Assembly (NCBI GenBank): GCA_035513215.1
Contig: DATKCK010000069.1
Span: 1-61,291 of the forward strand
Length of the DNA: 61,291 nt
Source: DATCZB01 sp035513215
Lineage (GTDB): Bacteria; Pseudomonadota; Gammaproteobacteria; Steroidobacterales; Rariloculaceae
Direction of reading: 5' to 3'
Made by a program: the position numbers and the translations under genes. The notes below the pieces were generated by a model that worked only from the letters and a program-made list of their open reading frames with translations, did not search any database and was not told where the DNA came from. Position 1 is the first letter of the stretch; each line of letters starts with the position of its first letter. Positions 15,638 to 23,921 of this stretch are shown here, piece by piece.

Positions 15638-16429
15638 TTACCAGTCGTTGCGCAGCTCGCGGAGCCTTAGGAAAATCACCTTCTCGTCGGCATTCTCCGG
15701 AAGATCCGGGAACGCTTCGCGCAGCTTGGCGATCACCGTGGGGCTGTGGAGCCGGAAGAAGGTATTGATTTCCTTTTCCAGCGCCAGCGTCGTGACCAGT
15801 GCGCGGTTGGTATCCTGGTTCTGCACTTCGGCCTTGAGCGCGATCGCGCGCTGATTGTCGGGCTCGCGATCCAGGGTGAAATTCAGGTTGTTCACAATGT
15901 AATCGTGACCCGGATAGACCAGCGTATCGTCGAGCAGTTTGGCGAGCTGGCTGGCGAATGTGGCGTATAGCGAATCCGGGTGGCCGCCGCCCTTGCAATG
16001 GCCCGCGCCGGCGTTGAACAGCGTGTCGCCGCAGAACAGAGCCGGCTGATCGGTGTGCGACAGCAGGCAGATATGGGCCATGGTGTGGCCGGGCGTATCC
16101 AGGCATTCCAATTCGACAGTTTTCCCGACCTTGATGATGTCGCCGGCCGCGAGGCCGCGGTCGATACCGGGAATGCGGCCCTTGGCGCCGGCATGAGCCA
16201 GAACCCTGGCGTTGGTGGCAGCCACCACATCCGCGTTGCCGCCGATGTGGTCGTGATGCTCATGGGTGTTGAGAATCTGCGTGATTTGCCAGCCTTTGTC
16301 GGTCGCGACATTCAGGCATTGCTGGTGTTCCAACGGGTCGATGGCCAGTGCTTCGCCCGTTTCCGGGCAGGCAATCAGGTAGTTGAAATTGCGGAAGCGG
16401 TTAGCGGTCCAAATCTGTTCGACGATCAC
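15638..16429 (-). CDS. gloB: Hydroxyacylglutathione hydrolase (glyoxalase II)
   Basis: A 263-aa metallo-beta-lactamase-fold enzyme with the metal motif THEHHDH (residues 55-61), DTPGHTMAHICLL, FCGDTLFNAGAGHCKGG, YPGHDY and the C-terminal HAGH domain ending LRLRELRNDW. It hydrolyses S-lactoylglutathione to lactate and glutathione in methylglyoxal detoxification. The length matches E. coli GloB (251 aa). It is a housekeeping-type gene inside cargo DNA, flanked on its 5' side by the chimeric remnant. Confidence 0.92.
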   Translation of the reverse strand: MIVEQIWTANRFRNFNYLIACPETGEALAIDPLEHQQCLNVATDKGWQITQILNTHEHHDHIGGNADVVAATNARVLAHAGAKGRIPGIDRGLAAGDIIKVGKTVELECLDTPGHTMAHICLLSHTDQPALFCGDTLFNAGAGHCKGGGHPDSLYATFASQLAKLLDDTLVYPGHDYIVNNLNFTLDREPDNQRAIALKAEVQNQDTNRALVTTLALEKEINTFFRLHSPTVIAKLREAFPDLPENADEKVIFLRLRELRNDW

Positions 16430-16499
16430 GACTAAATTATCCCGATCTGCGGCTACGTGTCTTCAAGCTACCATGATCGCTCCGTACACCATTGACGTA

Positions 16500-16568
16500 C
16501 AGTGCCGATTTGCAGCCAGTCCCAAACCGAACTCGCGGTGATGCCGCCCGCTGCATTGCCATTGCTGT
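16500..16568 (-). pseudogene. Fragment of a GNAT acetyltransferase gene
   Basis: On the minus strand this reads GNAAGGITASSVWDWLQIG, matching GNAVGGITASTVWDWLQIG of the intact GNAT gene at 11,994-12,407. About 23 codons are preserved, inverted relative to the APH fragment that follows. Confidence 0.85.
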
Positions 16569-16577
16569 GAAACCCTC

Positions 16578-16983
16578 GAATGCATCGACAGGCTCCACGG
16601 GGGCGATCGATGCGACGGCGGCTACAGAAGTGTGGAGGCAAGCGGTCGAGTCCCAATGGAGCGGGCTGCCGGTCTGGGTACATGGTGATTTCGCGGCGCC
16701 CAACTTGTTGGTTAGGAACGGGAGGCTATCCGGTGTGATCGATTTCGGACAGCTCGCGGCGGGTGACCTTGCGTGTGATTTGGTGATAGCGTGGACATTC
16801 CTGGCTGGCAAGAGCCGCCAGGTCTTTCGCGATGAAGTCGACCTCGATCGCGCTACATGGATAAGAGGACGTGGATGGGCATTGTGGAATGCCCTCGCTG
16901 TGGTCGCCGCTCATCAGAAGGGCGATGATGCCCGGATAACGGCCGAGAGAACGATTCGACACGTGCTCGAGGAGGCGGACTGA
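16578..16983 (+). pseudogene. C-terminal half of an APH-family kinase
   Basis: The frame is open and about 80% identical to residues 160-293 of the kinase at 12,416-13,297, including VWVHGDFAAPNLLV and VIDFGQLAAGDLACDLVIAW. The N-lobe with the ATP-binding region is absent, and the sequence joins the inverted GNAT fragment at about 16,570. Any translated product would start inside foreign sequence and lack half the active site. GrpB begins 13 nt after the stop, so the fragment may still be read through. Confidence 0.85.
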
Positions 16984-16996
16984 GTTCCCGAACGCG

Positions 16997-17494
16997 ATGA
17001 AACAGGCACCGGTAGTACTGGCCGACTACGACCCCATCTGGCCTCAGGAATTCGAACGCGAGAAGCGCTTGCTCCTGCGAATAGCCGGCGAGTTCCTGAC
17101 CGGCACCGTCGAGCACGTGGGAAGCACGGCTGTGCCAGGTCTAATCGCTAAGCCTGTCATCGATATCATGTTCGGAGTTCGGTCGCTTACCGACTCGACG
17201 CCGGCGATCGACTTGCTGGAGGCCAATGGCTATGAGTATGCAGACTACAAGACTGATGTAATGCATTGGCTCTGTAAACCGTCTCAGGAGTATCGAACCC
17301 ACCATCTGCACCTTGTGCCCTACTTAAGTGATCTTTGGCGCCAGCGGATAAGATTTCGTGACCTACTACGGGCTGACGAGCGGCTCGCAAGTGAGTATGC
17401 CGAGCTGAAGCGCTCTCTGGCAGAGATGTACAAAGAAGATCGCGAAGCGTACACGCTGGCGAAATGGCCCTTCATTCAGCGGGCTCTACGTTGA
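16997..17494 (+). CDS. GrpB-family (UPF0157) nucleotidyltransferase-like protein
   Basis: A 165-aa protein with the family hallmark DYDPIWPQEFEREK near the start, then VEHVGSTAVPGLIAKPVIDIMFGV (G-S-T with acidic D-x-M, a nucleotidyltransferase-fold pattern), and HHLHLVPYLSDLW. GrpB-like proteins have been linked to CoaE fusions and to unknown nucleotide chemistry. The length is typical. It follows the kinase remnant closely and probably uses its promoter. Confidence 0.88.
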   Translation: MKQAPVVLADYDPIWPQEFEREKRLLLRIAGEFLTGTVEHVGSTAVPGLIAKPVIDIMFGVRSLTDSTPAIDLLEANGYEYADYKTDVMHWLCKPSQEYRTHHLHLVPYLSDLWRQRIRFRDLLRADERLASEYAELKRSLAEMYKEDREAYTLAKWPFIQRALR

Positions 17495-17660
17495 ATCAGT
17501 TCGTGCGCTGTTGGCGAATGTGGCGTTCCGATGCGCTGCGCTCGGCAAATGCTCACCTGGCCCGGGCGTTCGGATCCGATCTGCGGTAAGCTCGCTTGTG
17601 CAACGTCTACGTAGCTGGAATTCTAGATTCCCTGAGCTTGGCCGTGCCTCTGATCTTCGG

Positions 17661-18752
17661 ATGAATCGACCCGGGAAGATACGCGTCGGCATACTATTCG
17701 GTGGCCGATCGGCCGAGCACGAGATTTCGATCCTGTCTGCGAGAAACGTTCTCGCGGCCTTGGATCGTTCCCGCTTCGACCCCGTCCTCATCGGAATCGA
17801 CAAATCCGGTCACTGGTTGATCCAGGACGAGAAGCGATTGCTCGAGAGCGGGCCCGACCCGCGCGAGGCTCGAATAGAGAAGGGCCTGCCCGCGCGCATT
17901 CCGTCGCCTCTGACGCCGGAGACCTCGGACCAGCTGCCGGCCGACAGCCACATCGACGTCGTCTTCCCCGTCATGCACGGCCCCTATGGCGAGGACGGTA
18001 CGATGCAGGGGCTGTTCGAAGTCGCCGGCATTCCATACGTGGGAGCGGGCGTGCTCGGCTCGGCGATCGGAATGGATAAGGATGTCATGAAACGACTGCT
18101 ACGCGATGCCGGCCTGCCTGTCGCTGATTTCCGCTCGGCCCGCAAACACGAGTTTGATGCTGACCCGGCCGGAGTTTGTGGAAGATTCGCTGGGCTTGGC
18201 TTTCCTCTTTTCACGAAGCCGGCAAACGCCGGTTCTTCGATCGGCATCCGAAAGGTGACGGAGCCCGAACAATTGGAGGACGCCGTTCGCCATGCATTCG
18301 AGTTCGACTCGAAGGCGCTCGCCGAAGCGGGGGTAACGGGCCGAGAGATCGAGCTAGCCGTTCTCGGCGGCGCACCGGCCACTGTCTCTGTGCCGGGAGA
18401 GGTCATCGTGGATCACGAGGACGGATTCTATTCCTATGAGGCGAAGTACATCGACGAGCATGGAGCGCGCCTGGAGCTCCCGGCGCGGCTTTCGGAAGAA
18501 CTGACTCAGCAGGCACAAGCACTTGCATTACGAGCGTTCGACGCCCTCGAGTGTGAAGGCATGGCGCGTGTCGACCTGTTTCTTCGCCCCACGGGAGAGT
18601 TTCTTGTCAACGAGATCAATACCATCCCGGGTTTCACCGCGATCTCGATGTTTCCGAAACTGTGGGAGCTGTCGGGAATAGCGCCGACCGAGCTCGTCAC
18701 CCGTCTGATCGAGCTTGCAATGGACCGTGCAAGCTATTCTCGAGCAGGCTGA
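17661..18752 (+). CDS. ddl: D-alanine--D-alanine ligase
   Basis: A 363-aa ATP-grasp enzyme joining two D-Ala for peptidoglycan. Motifs are VGILFGGRSAEHEIS near residue 10, VVFPVMHGPYGEDGT (substrate loop), FTKPANAGSSIGIRKV (ATP-grasp), and NEINTIPGFTAISMFPK (metal and D-Ala2 site, D-Ala-D-Ala type). The ATG at 17,661 gives the normal N-terminus; the open frame runs 50 codons further up without family similarity. A second ddl in an island could support altered peptidoglycan, but the motif is of the D-Ala type and not D-Lac/D-Ser. Confidence 0.9.
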   Translation: MNRPGKIRVGILFGGRSAEHEISILSARNVLAALDRSRFDPVLIGIDKSGHWLIQDEKRLLESGPDPREARIEKGLPARIPSPLTPETSDQLPADSHIDVVFPVMHGPYGEDGTMQGLFEVAGIPYVGAGVLGSAIGMDKDVMKRLLRDAGLPVADFRSARKHEFDADPAGVCGRFAGLGFPLFTKPANAGSSIGIRKVTEPEQLEDAVRHAFEFDSKALAEAGVTGREIELAVLGGAPATVSVPGEVIVDHEDGFYSYEAKYIDEHGARLELPARLSEELTQQAQALALRAFDALECEGMARVDLFLRPTGEFLVNEINTIPGFTAISMFPKLWELSGIAPTELVTRLIELAMDRASYSRAG

Positions 18753-18883
18753 TGGCGGTTGACGAAAGTCTCGTTGAGGCAGCGAAGGGCTTCGTCGCGC
18801 AGCGCTTCGCCGCGTCTGCCTCGTGGGTAGGTGCAGCAGCCGTTCGGACGAGAGCTGTATTCAAAGGTGTCGCATGTACCTGA
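18752..18883 (+). pseudogene. N-terminal remnant of a cytidine-deaminase-like gene
   Basis: A 43-codon frame starts in a TGATG overlap with the ddl stop and reads ESLVEAAKGFVAQRF, then ASWVGAAAVRT. This resembles the first 30 residues of short cytidine/blasticidin-deaminase-like proteins, after which the frame ends in unrelated residues and overlaps the next gene start. The zinc-binding motifs (H/C-A-E, P-C-x-x-C) are missing. It is either a remnant or a leader peptide coupling ddl to the next gene. Confidence 0.45.
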
Positions 18884-19518
18884 AACCGCTGTTCGAAGAG
18901 ACGGAAATCGAGCGCCTGCACGAGCTCGCCAAGGCTCATCCGCTCGCCACCTTTGTCACGCTCATGGAATCCGAGATTGTCGTGAATCACATGCCAGTCC
19001 TGATCTCAGCAGATGGTGGCAAGTACGGGACGCTGAGGGGTCATATCCCTAGAGAGAACCCTCTCTGGCGGGCACTCGACGGGACCGGGGAAGCCGTAAC
19101 CGTGTTTCAAGGCCCGGAAGCCTACATATCGCCGTCCTGGTATCCGAGCAAACGGGTTCATGGCAAGGTCGTGCCCACCTGGAACTATGTCGTTGTGCAC
19201 GCGCGCGGCATGCCGACTGCCGTTGATGACGCGGATTGGATACGCAATCACTTGAACGAGCTGACGGACGAGCATGAGTCCCGGGAGCCTCAGCCCTGGA
19301 GCGTTTCAGATGCTCCGAAGGAATTCGTCGATCAGATGATTGGTCACGTCGTTGGCATCGAGATGCCAATTGCATCGATCGTAGGCAAGTGGAAGCTCAG
19401 CCAGAATCGACCCGTGGAAGATCAGCACGGAGTGGTCGCAGGACTCCGCGCTCGCGGTGACGAAGCCTCGCTGGAGATTGGTCGGCTCATAGCCGACCGT
19501 CTGAATCAGACACGCTAG
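18874..19518 (+). CDS. FMN-binding PaiB-family protein
   Basis: A 214-aa protein matching PaiB/FMN-binding 'negative transcriptional regulators': MYLKPLFEETEIERLHELAK at the start, ATFVTLMESEIVVNHMPVL, HIPRENPLW, PEAYISPSWYPSKR, VVPTWNYVVVHARG, and a tail with IVGKWKLSQNRP. The fold is a split-barrel flavoprotein; most members are probably FMN-linked oxidoreductases or haem-related proteins and not DNA-binding regulators. Its start overlaps the deaminase-like remnant, so it may be co-transcribed with ddl. Confidence 0.88.
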   Translation: MYLKPLFEETEIERLHELAKAHPLATFVTLMESEIVVNHMPVLISADGGKYGTLRGHIPRENPLWRALDGTGEAVTVFQGPEAYISPSWYPSKRVHGKVVPTWNYVVVHARGMPTAVDDADWIRNHLNELTDEHESREPQPWSVSDAPKEFVDQMIGHVVGIEMPIASIVGKWKLSQNRPVEDQHGVVAGLRARGDEASLEIGRLIADRLNQTR

Positions 19519-19568
19519 CGCACTTGGGAAGGCGTCGGGCGGCGCTCAAGTCACCGTTCGTGCTTCGG

Positions 19569-20669
19569 TCACTGCCACTCGATCCATCTGCCGTGCATAT
19601 CGGCGCGGCCTAAGAGTCGATCTTCTCTCTTCCCTGTCTTCCAGTTTGAATATCCGATCAGGCCGAATATGTCAGTCGGTTGGTCGTCAGGTCGCGGCTC
19701 ATAGAGCCGGTCAAATGGAAGCTTAGCGCCGAACGTTTGGACCGCGCCGCCCTCGAGAGAAAGCCAGTGCAATCGCGGGCTTGCCAACCGGTCAAGGAGA
19801 GACACGAACCTGGCGCAATCGTCGTCGGAGAGATAGAAGAGCGTCGCGGAGTTGAAGACGCAGATGGTGAGATCGTCTGGGATGTCCGAAAGCACTTCCT
19901 CGAGTGCATCCAGGGCGTTGGCGCTTACGACCGCGGGTGGCGCTTCTCGCGCGATCGCCAGGGCGGCGCGTAGCCGCTCGAGCCGATCGGTCTGTTCCGG
20001 CCAGACACAGGCCATCAGCCACCGAGCATCATCGGGCTCTGAGACGTTGAGGGGATGTGTGTCGATCCCGATCCGATAGGCAATCTCGCCCATGGCAGGC
20101 AATACGGGAGGCTCGGTGCCCCGGATATCGCATCGGAGGGCGACCGGAGATTCAACAGCTCCGAGCCAAGGCCCATCGCCGTAGCGATAACGGTAACGAT
20201 CCACCAACAGGTTCAGCCCGGCACTGGCGCCGACCTCGACCAGGGCGATCGGCTCCGCCTCCGCCAGGCGCTGAAAGACGGGAACGAACGCGATGGTGCG
20301 CCGCACTTCGTTCGTCTGGGTCTGGCGGGCGGCCATTGTGCCCTCGAGCTGGGCGCGGTTGCTAAGGCAAAAATCTCGAAATGTCGGGAAAGCGGCCCGG
20401 TCGGGCGGAACCGGCGACACGTTTACGCTCGGGTAGTAGCGCGAGACGGGGTGGCTCGCGTCCCGGAAGAGGAGGTCATGCACAGCCGCGAACAGCAGGT
20501 TGGCCCTCCGCTGCATCGGCGGTGCGACCAGCAGCAGCTCGAGGAGCTGGGCGTCGTTGGCGATGTCAGGTGACAGGGTCGCATAGAGCGCCGACGAGCC
20601 TCGAGCTTCGTCCGCGAAGTTTGCGAATCGCTCCGAGATGACATCGATCTGTCGATCAATCCCCGTCAA
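19569..20669 (-). CDS. DUF2332 family protein
   Basis: A 366-aa protein recognised as DUF2332 by its layout: a helical N-terminus (FADEARGSSALYATLSPDIAND), SRYYPSVN, FRDFCLSNRAQLEGTMAARQTQTNEV, and a methyltransferase-like core with LVEVGASAGLNLLVDRYRY near residue 150. The glycine-rich VGASAGLNL resembles a SAM-binding motif I. The function is unknown. It is divergent from the primase-helicase, with dispersed element copy 4 in between. Confidence 0.85.
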   Translation of the reverse strand: MTGIDRQIDVISERFANFADEARGSSALYATLSPDIANDAQLLELLLVAPPMQRRANLLFAAVHDLLFRDASHPVSRYYPSVNVSPVPPDRAAFPTFRDFCLSNRAQLEGTMAARQTQTNEVRRTIAFVPVFQRLAEAEPIALVEVGASAGLNLLVDRYRYRYGDGPWLGAVESPVALRCDIRGTEPPVLPAMGEIAYRIGIDTHPLNVSEPDDARWLMACVWPEQTDRLERLRAALAIAREAPPAVVSANALDALEEVLSDIPDDLTICVFNSATLFYLSDDDCARFVSLLDRLASPRLHWLSLEGGAVQTFGAKLPFDRLYEPRPDDQPTDIFGLIGYSNWKTGKREDRLLGRADMHGRWIEWQ

Positions 20670-20810
20670 GCGTCGACCTTCTGATGAATACGTGTGCTGC
20701 TACCGCGGCTTCGGGACAATCTTCGCGACTGACATGCTGCTTAGGATACCGTGCCTCGCTGGCGCGAGGGGCATGAGGCGCAGCGCTCGAGGGCATTGAG
20801 CTCGATATCT

Positions 20811-20900
20811 CTTCCATAGAAAAGCGGTACGAATCGATGGCGCCGCTCTCTTTGCTGCCTTTCCGGCATCCTTGTTGTATACAAGGACTTTGTGTGAAGT
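20811..20900 (+). repeat. Dispersed hairpin/TATATAG-like element, copy 4
   Basis: It opens CCATAGAAAAGCGG like the CTATAGAAAAACGG of copy 2. A short stem AGCGG (20,823-20,827) / CCGCT (20,843-20,847) is followed by TTTGCTGCCTTTCCGG and CTTGTTGTATACAAGGA. Within the last block TCCTTGT (20,869-20,875) and ACAAGGA (20,881-20,887) form a perfect palindrome just upstream of the primase-helicase start. It looks like a promoter/operator for that gene. Confidence 0.6.
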
Positions 20901-20928
20901 CTCCATTGACTGTCAGACTCGGGTCCAC

Positions 20929-22773
20929 ATGATGAGACGCAGAAGAGACGACATCCTGCGGGACATCGCTCGCGAGCAGACGCGGCTTTCCGAGCTTGAC
21001 CAGAGAAGGGACGAGGCGCGGGCCCGCATTGCATCGCTCGAATCAGAGCTTGTTGCTGCGCCGGGTACCGAGTCGCTCGGCCTTCAGCCGCGGCGCTCCG
21101 ACACCGAAGCTCCGCAAACCGCAGCCCAGAAGGTCAGCGTTTTCCGATCTCTTTTCCGAGGTCGAACGGACGTATTCCCCACACGATTCGTGAGCAAGAA
21201 GACCGGCAAGTCGGGCTACTCGCCAGCGTGCTCGAACAAATGGGAGCCCGCGATATGCGCACTCAGGACTGGCGGGAAGTGCACTGAATGTGCGAATCAA
21301 GCCTTCGTCCCCATAGGCGACCGGGAGATCCTCGATCATCTTCAAGGCAGGCATGTCATGGGCGTCTATCCGCTCCTCAATGACGAAACCTGCTGGTTCG
21401 TGGCCGCCGATTTCGACAAGAGCACCTGGAAAGATGACATCGCGGCCTTTCGGGAAACCTGTGATGACCTGGGCATCCCGGCGGCGATCGAACGTTCCCG
21501 CTCGGGAGACGGTGCTCACGCCTGGTTTTTCTTCGAGGCGCCCGTCAGCGCCAACACCGCAAGGCGCCTCGCCTGCTATCTGATCACCGAGACCATGAGC
21601 CGCCGGCATGAACTCAGCATGGACTCCTACGATCGCTTGTTCCCCAATCAGGACACGATGCCGCGCGGCGGATTCGGCAACCTCATCGCCCTGCCGCTGC
21701 AATATGAGCCGAGGCAAGATGGAAACAGCGTCTTTGTCGATGATCAGCTCGAGCCTTACCACGACCAGTGGGCATTTTTTGCGTCCGTGCCGAGAATCGA
21801 ACCCAGGATCGCCGAAGACGTCGCGCGGGAGGCGACGCGGACGGGACAAGTCATCGGCGTGAGGTTCGCCGAGGCTATCGACTCCGAGGAATCCGCTGAG
21901 CCTTGGGCGCGCCCACCCTCGGGACGCCGTGCGCCGAGGCGCGTGGCAGAACCAATATCGCAGGAAGTCCGAGGCGTGCTCTCCCAGCGCCTTTTCATCG
22001 AGAAGAAGGGCTTGCCCTCGGCGGTTCTCAGCGACTTGAAGCGACTCGGTGCTTTCCAGAATCCCGAGTTCTACAAGAAGCAGAAGATGCGATTGTCGAC
22101 AGCGCTGACGCCGCGCGTCATTGCCTGCGTCGAAGACTTGCCCCTCTTCCTCGCACTACCACGCGGCTGCGCTACCGATGCCGAGCGCGTAGTCGCCGAC
22201 TACGGTGGCACGCTCTCGATCGAGGATCAACGAAGCGATGGCGCGCCCCTGGAGGTCGCATTCAAGGGCGAGCTGACCCAGGTTCAGAGCGCTGCGGCGC
22301 AAAAGATCCTGACGCACGACGTCGGCGTGTTCGTGGGCCCGCCGGGTATCGGCAAGACCGTTCTCGGGACCTATCTCATCGCGAAACGCGCCCGAAATAC
22401 GCTGATCCTGGTCCATCGAAAGCCGCTCCTCGAGCAGTGGGTCGCGCAGCTCGCCATGTTCCTGGGCATTCCCGAGAGGGATATCGGGCGAGTCGGCGGC
22501 GGTAAGCGCAAGCCCAACGGCCGGCTTGATGTCGCGATGATTCAGAGCCTGGCGCACAAGGACGGCGTGTACGATCTTGTTTCGGATTACGGGCACGTCA
22601 TCGTCGATGAATGCCATCATCTTCCGGCCGTTTCCTTCGAGCGCGTGCTGTCCGAGGCAAAGGCGCGGTTCCTACTTGGATTGACGGCAACGCCGCAGCG
22701 GCGAGACGGCCATCATCCGATCACGGAGATGCAGCTCGGTCCGGTTCGCTATCGGGTCGATGTCAGGAATTAG
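20929..22773 (+). CDS. TOTE-type primase-helicase, N-terminal part, ends at an in-frame amber codon
   Basis: From the ATG at 20,929 this part has 614 aa; an ATG at 20,872 is possible but lies in the repeat. Order: coiled coil (residues 1-45, DILRDIAREQTRLSELDQRR); a Cys-rich archaeo-eukaryotic primase domain (about 70-320) with CSNKWEPAIC, CTEC, the metal motif AADFDKSTW and SRSGDGAHAWFFF; then an SF2 helicase core with Walker A FVGPPGIGKTVLG, DECHHL and LLGLTATPQRR. Such primase-helicases belong to TOTE conflict systems, thought to act against invading elements. A TAG at 22,771-22,773 separates it from its own C-terminal helicase domain. Confidence 0.82.
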   Translation: MMRRRRDDILRDIAREQTRLSELDQRRDEARARIASLESELVAAPGTESLGLQPRRSDTEAPQTAAQKVSVFRSLFRGRTDVFPTRFVSKKTGKSGYSPACSNKWEPAICALRTGGKCTECANQAFVPIGDREILDHLQGRHVMGVYPLLNDETCWFVAADFDKSTWKDDIAAFRETCDDLGIPAAIERSRSGDGAHAWFFFEAPVSANTARRLACYLITETMSRRHELSMDSYDRLFPNQDTMPRGGFGNLIALPLQYEPRQDGNSVFVDDQLEPYHDQWAFFASVPRIEPRIAEDVAREATRTGQVIGVRFAEAIDSEESAEPWARPPSGRRAPRRVAEPISQEVRGVLSQRLFIEKKGLPSAVLSDLKRLGAFQNPEFYKKQKMRLSTALTPRVIACVEDLPLFLALPRGCATDAERVVADYGGTLSIEDQRSDGAPLEVAFKGELTQVQSAAAQKILTHDVGVFVGPPGIGKTVLGTYLIAKRARNTLILVHRKPLLEQWVAQLAMFLGIPERDIGRVGGGKRKPNGRLDVAMIQSLAHKDGVYDLVSDYGHVIVDECHHLPAVSFERVLSEAKARFLLGLTATPQRRDGHHPITEMQLGPVRYRVDVRN

Positions 22774-23442
22774 GCCGCAAGCCGGCCGTTCGATCACAAG
22801 CTGATCGTCCGCGAGACGCCGTTTCGCCTGCGCGAGAGCGCGGTGGACGCCGGCATCCAGGAGATCTATGGAATGCTGGCACGCGACGAGGCCCGCAACA
22901 GGCGCATCCTCGATGATGTCATCGCCGCGCTCGAAGAAGGCCGATCGCCGATACTACTGACTGAGCGAAAGGATCATGTGGAGTATTTCGCTGACGCTTT
23001 GCGGAGTTTCGTTCGGCACATCGTTGTGCTCCGCGGCGGCATGAGCGCGAAGCAACGGCGCGAGTCCGCGGATCAGCTCGCTGCTATTCCCGATGACGAG
23101 GAGCGACTCGTGCTGGCGACCGGGCGCTATATCGGCGAGGGCTTCGACGACGCAAGGCTCGATACTCTCTTCCTCGCAATGCCGATCTCATGGAAGGGTA
23201 CGCTGATTCAGTACAGCGGCCGGCTCCATAGGCGCCATCCTGGCAAGAAGGAAGTCCGCATCTACGACTATGTCGACCGCGAAGTTCCGATGCTGCTACG
23301 GATGTTCGAGAAGCGCCTGCGGACTTATCGAGCGATCGGCTACGCGCGCGAGGAGGCGCCGCTCGGTTTCGGAGAGGCGCCGGCGGAGGCGGTTGTCGAG
23401 TATGACGAGGAAGCGCTGCGGGACCTTGAGGCAGACGTCTAG
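22774..23442 (+). pseudogene. TOTE-type primase-helicase, C-terminal RecA-like domain beyond the stop
   Basis: The same reading frame continues without a break after the TAG: PFDHKLIVRETPFRLRES, DEARNRRILDDVIAAL, ILLTERKDHVEYFADAL, a motif V/VI region VLATGRYIGEGFDDARLDTL and IQYSGRLHRRHPGKKEV (arginine finger). It is the second RecA-like domain that the first part lacks. A separate start could only be internal (for example 22,843 or the ATG at 22,873). The whole unit (20,929-23,442) would be about 837 residues. It could be a recent nonsense mutation, an assembly error, or amber suppression; only the first two are common. Confidence 0.8.
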
Positions 23443-23507
23443 ATAGCCTTCACGGCTTACGTCGTGCTGCGGGTACGCCGCGTGAGAACTTCGCGAAACG
23501 CCTCCTA

Positions 23508-23741
23508 TCAAGCGCCCTCTATAGCCAGAATGTGCTCCCTAACCACCGGCGGGAGATCGACAAAAACGAAATGACTCTTGTGATACAGGTAGTCCTCGCC
23601 GCTCTCGTCCACGATGCGAACCAGGCCATCCTTTGCCGCCTGTTCGTCGAGCACGACCCGATAAACCTTGGCTGGAATCAGCGACGCTTCGTAGTCAGTA
23701 TTGTCGATACACAAAGCGAATGACTTTGTCGTCTGTTTCAT
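23508..23741 (-). CDS. Small conserved protein of unknown function
   Basis: A 77-aa acidic protein: SFALCIDNTDYEASLIPAKV, then YRVVLDEQAAKDGLVRIVDE and SGEDYLYHKSHFVFVDLP. I recognise it as a small protein recurring in bacterial genomes with no assigned function, probably an SH3-like barrel. Its ATG overlaps the stop of the frameshifted upstream gene (ATGA), so the two formed a coupled pair. Confidence 0.7.
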   Translation of the reverse strand: MKQTTKSFALCIDNTDYEASLIPAKVYRVVLDEQAAKDGLVRIVDESGEDYLYHKSHFVFVDLPPVVREHILAIEGA

Positions 23742-23919
23742 GTGTCGTCCAAGTATCGCTTGATCTTAATGTCTCGTTTGCCGATCCCGTAAGCTTCATA
23801 CCAGTGAAGTTCGACTTTGCGTTCAGCTTTCCGTTGGGCAGTCGAACCGTGGCGTTGCCTTTCATCTTGCGCCAACGGCCAGGACCGTAAACCTTCCGAA
23901 GGTACCTTCGTATCTTAAC
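23738..23919 (-). pseudogene. Frameshifted small basic protein gene
   Basis: The 5' part reads KIRRYLRKVYGPGRWRKMKG and ATVRLPNG. After the run AACGGAAAG the correct continuation is one frame over: KAERKVELHWYEAYGIGKRD, then IKIKRYLDDT and a TGA at 23,738-23,740 that overlaps the next ATG. Loss of one nucleotide near 23,822 explains both halves. No good start codon is visible at the 5' end. It was the partner of the 77-aa gene. Confidence 0.7.
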
Positions 23920-23921
23920 AC

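Noticed and set aside
12416..19518. Integron cassette array (GNAT, APH, NUDIX, GrpB and others as single-gene cassettes)
   Set aside because: Gene content fits, but gene orientations are mixed, several intergenic gaps are under 20 bp, no attC-like sites recur between genes, and no integron integrase is present.
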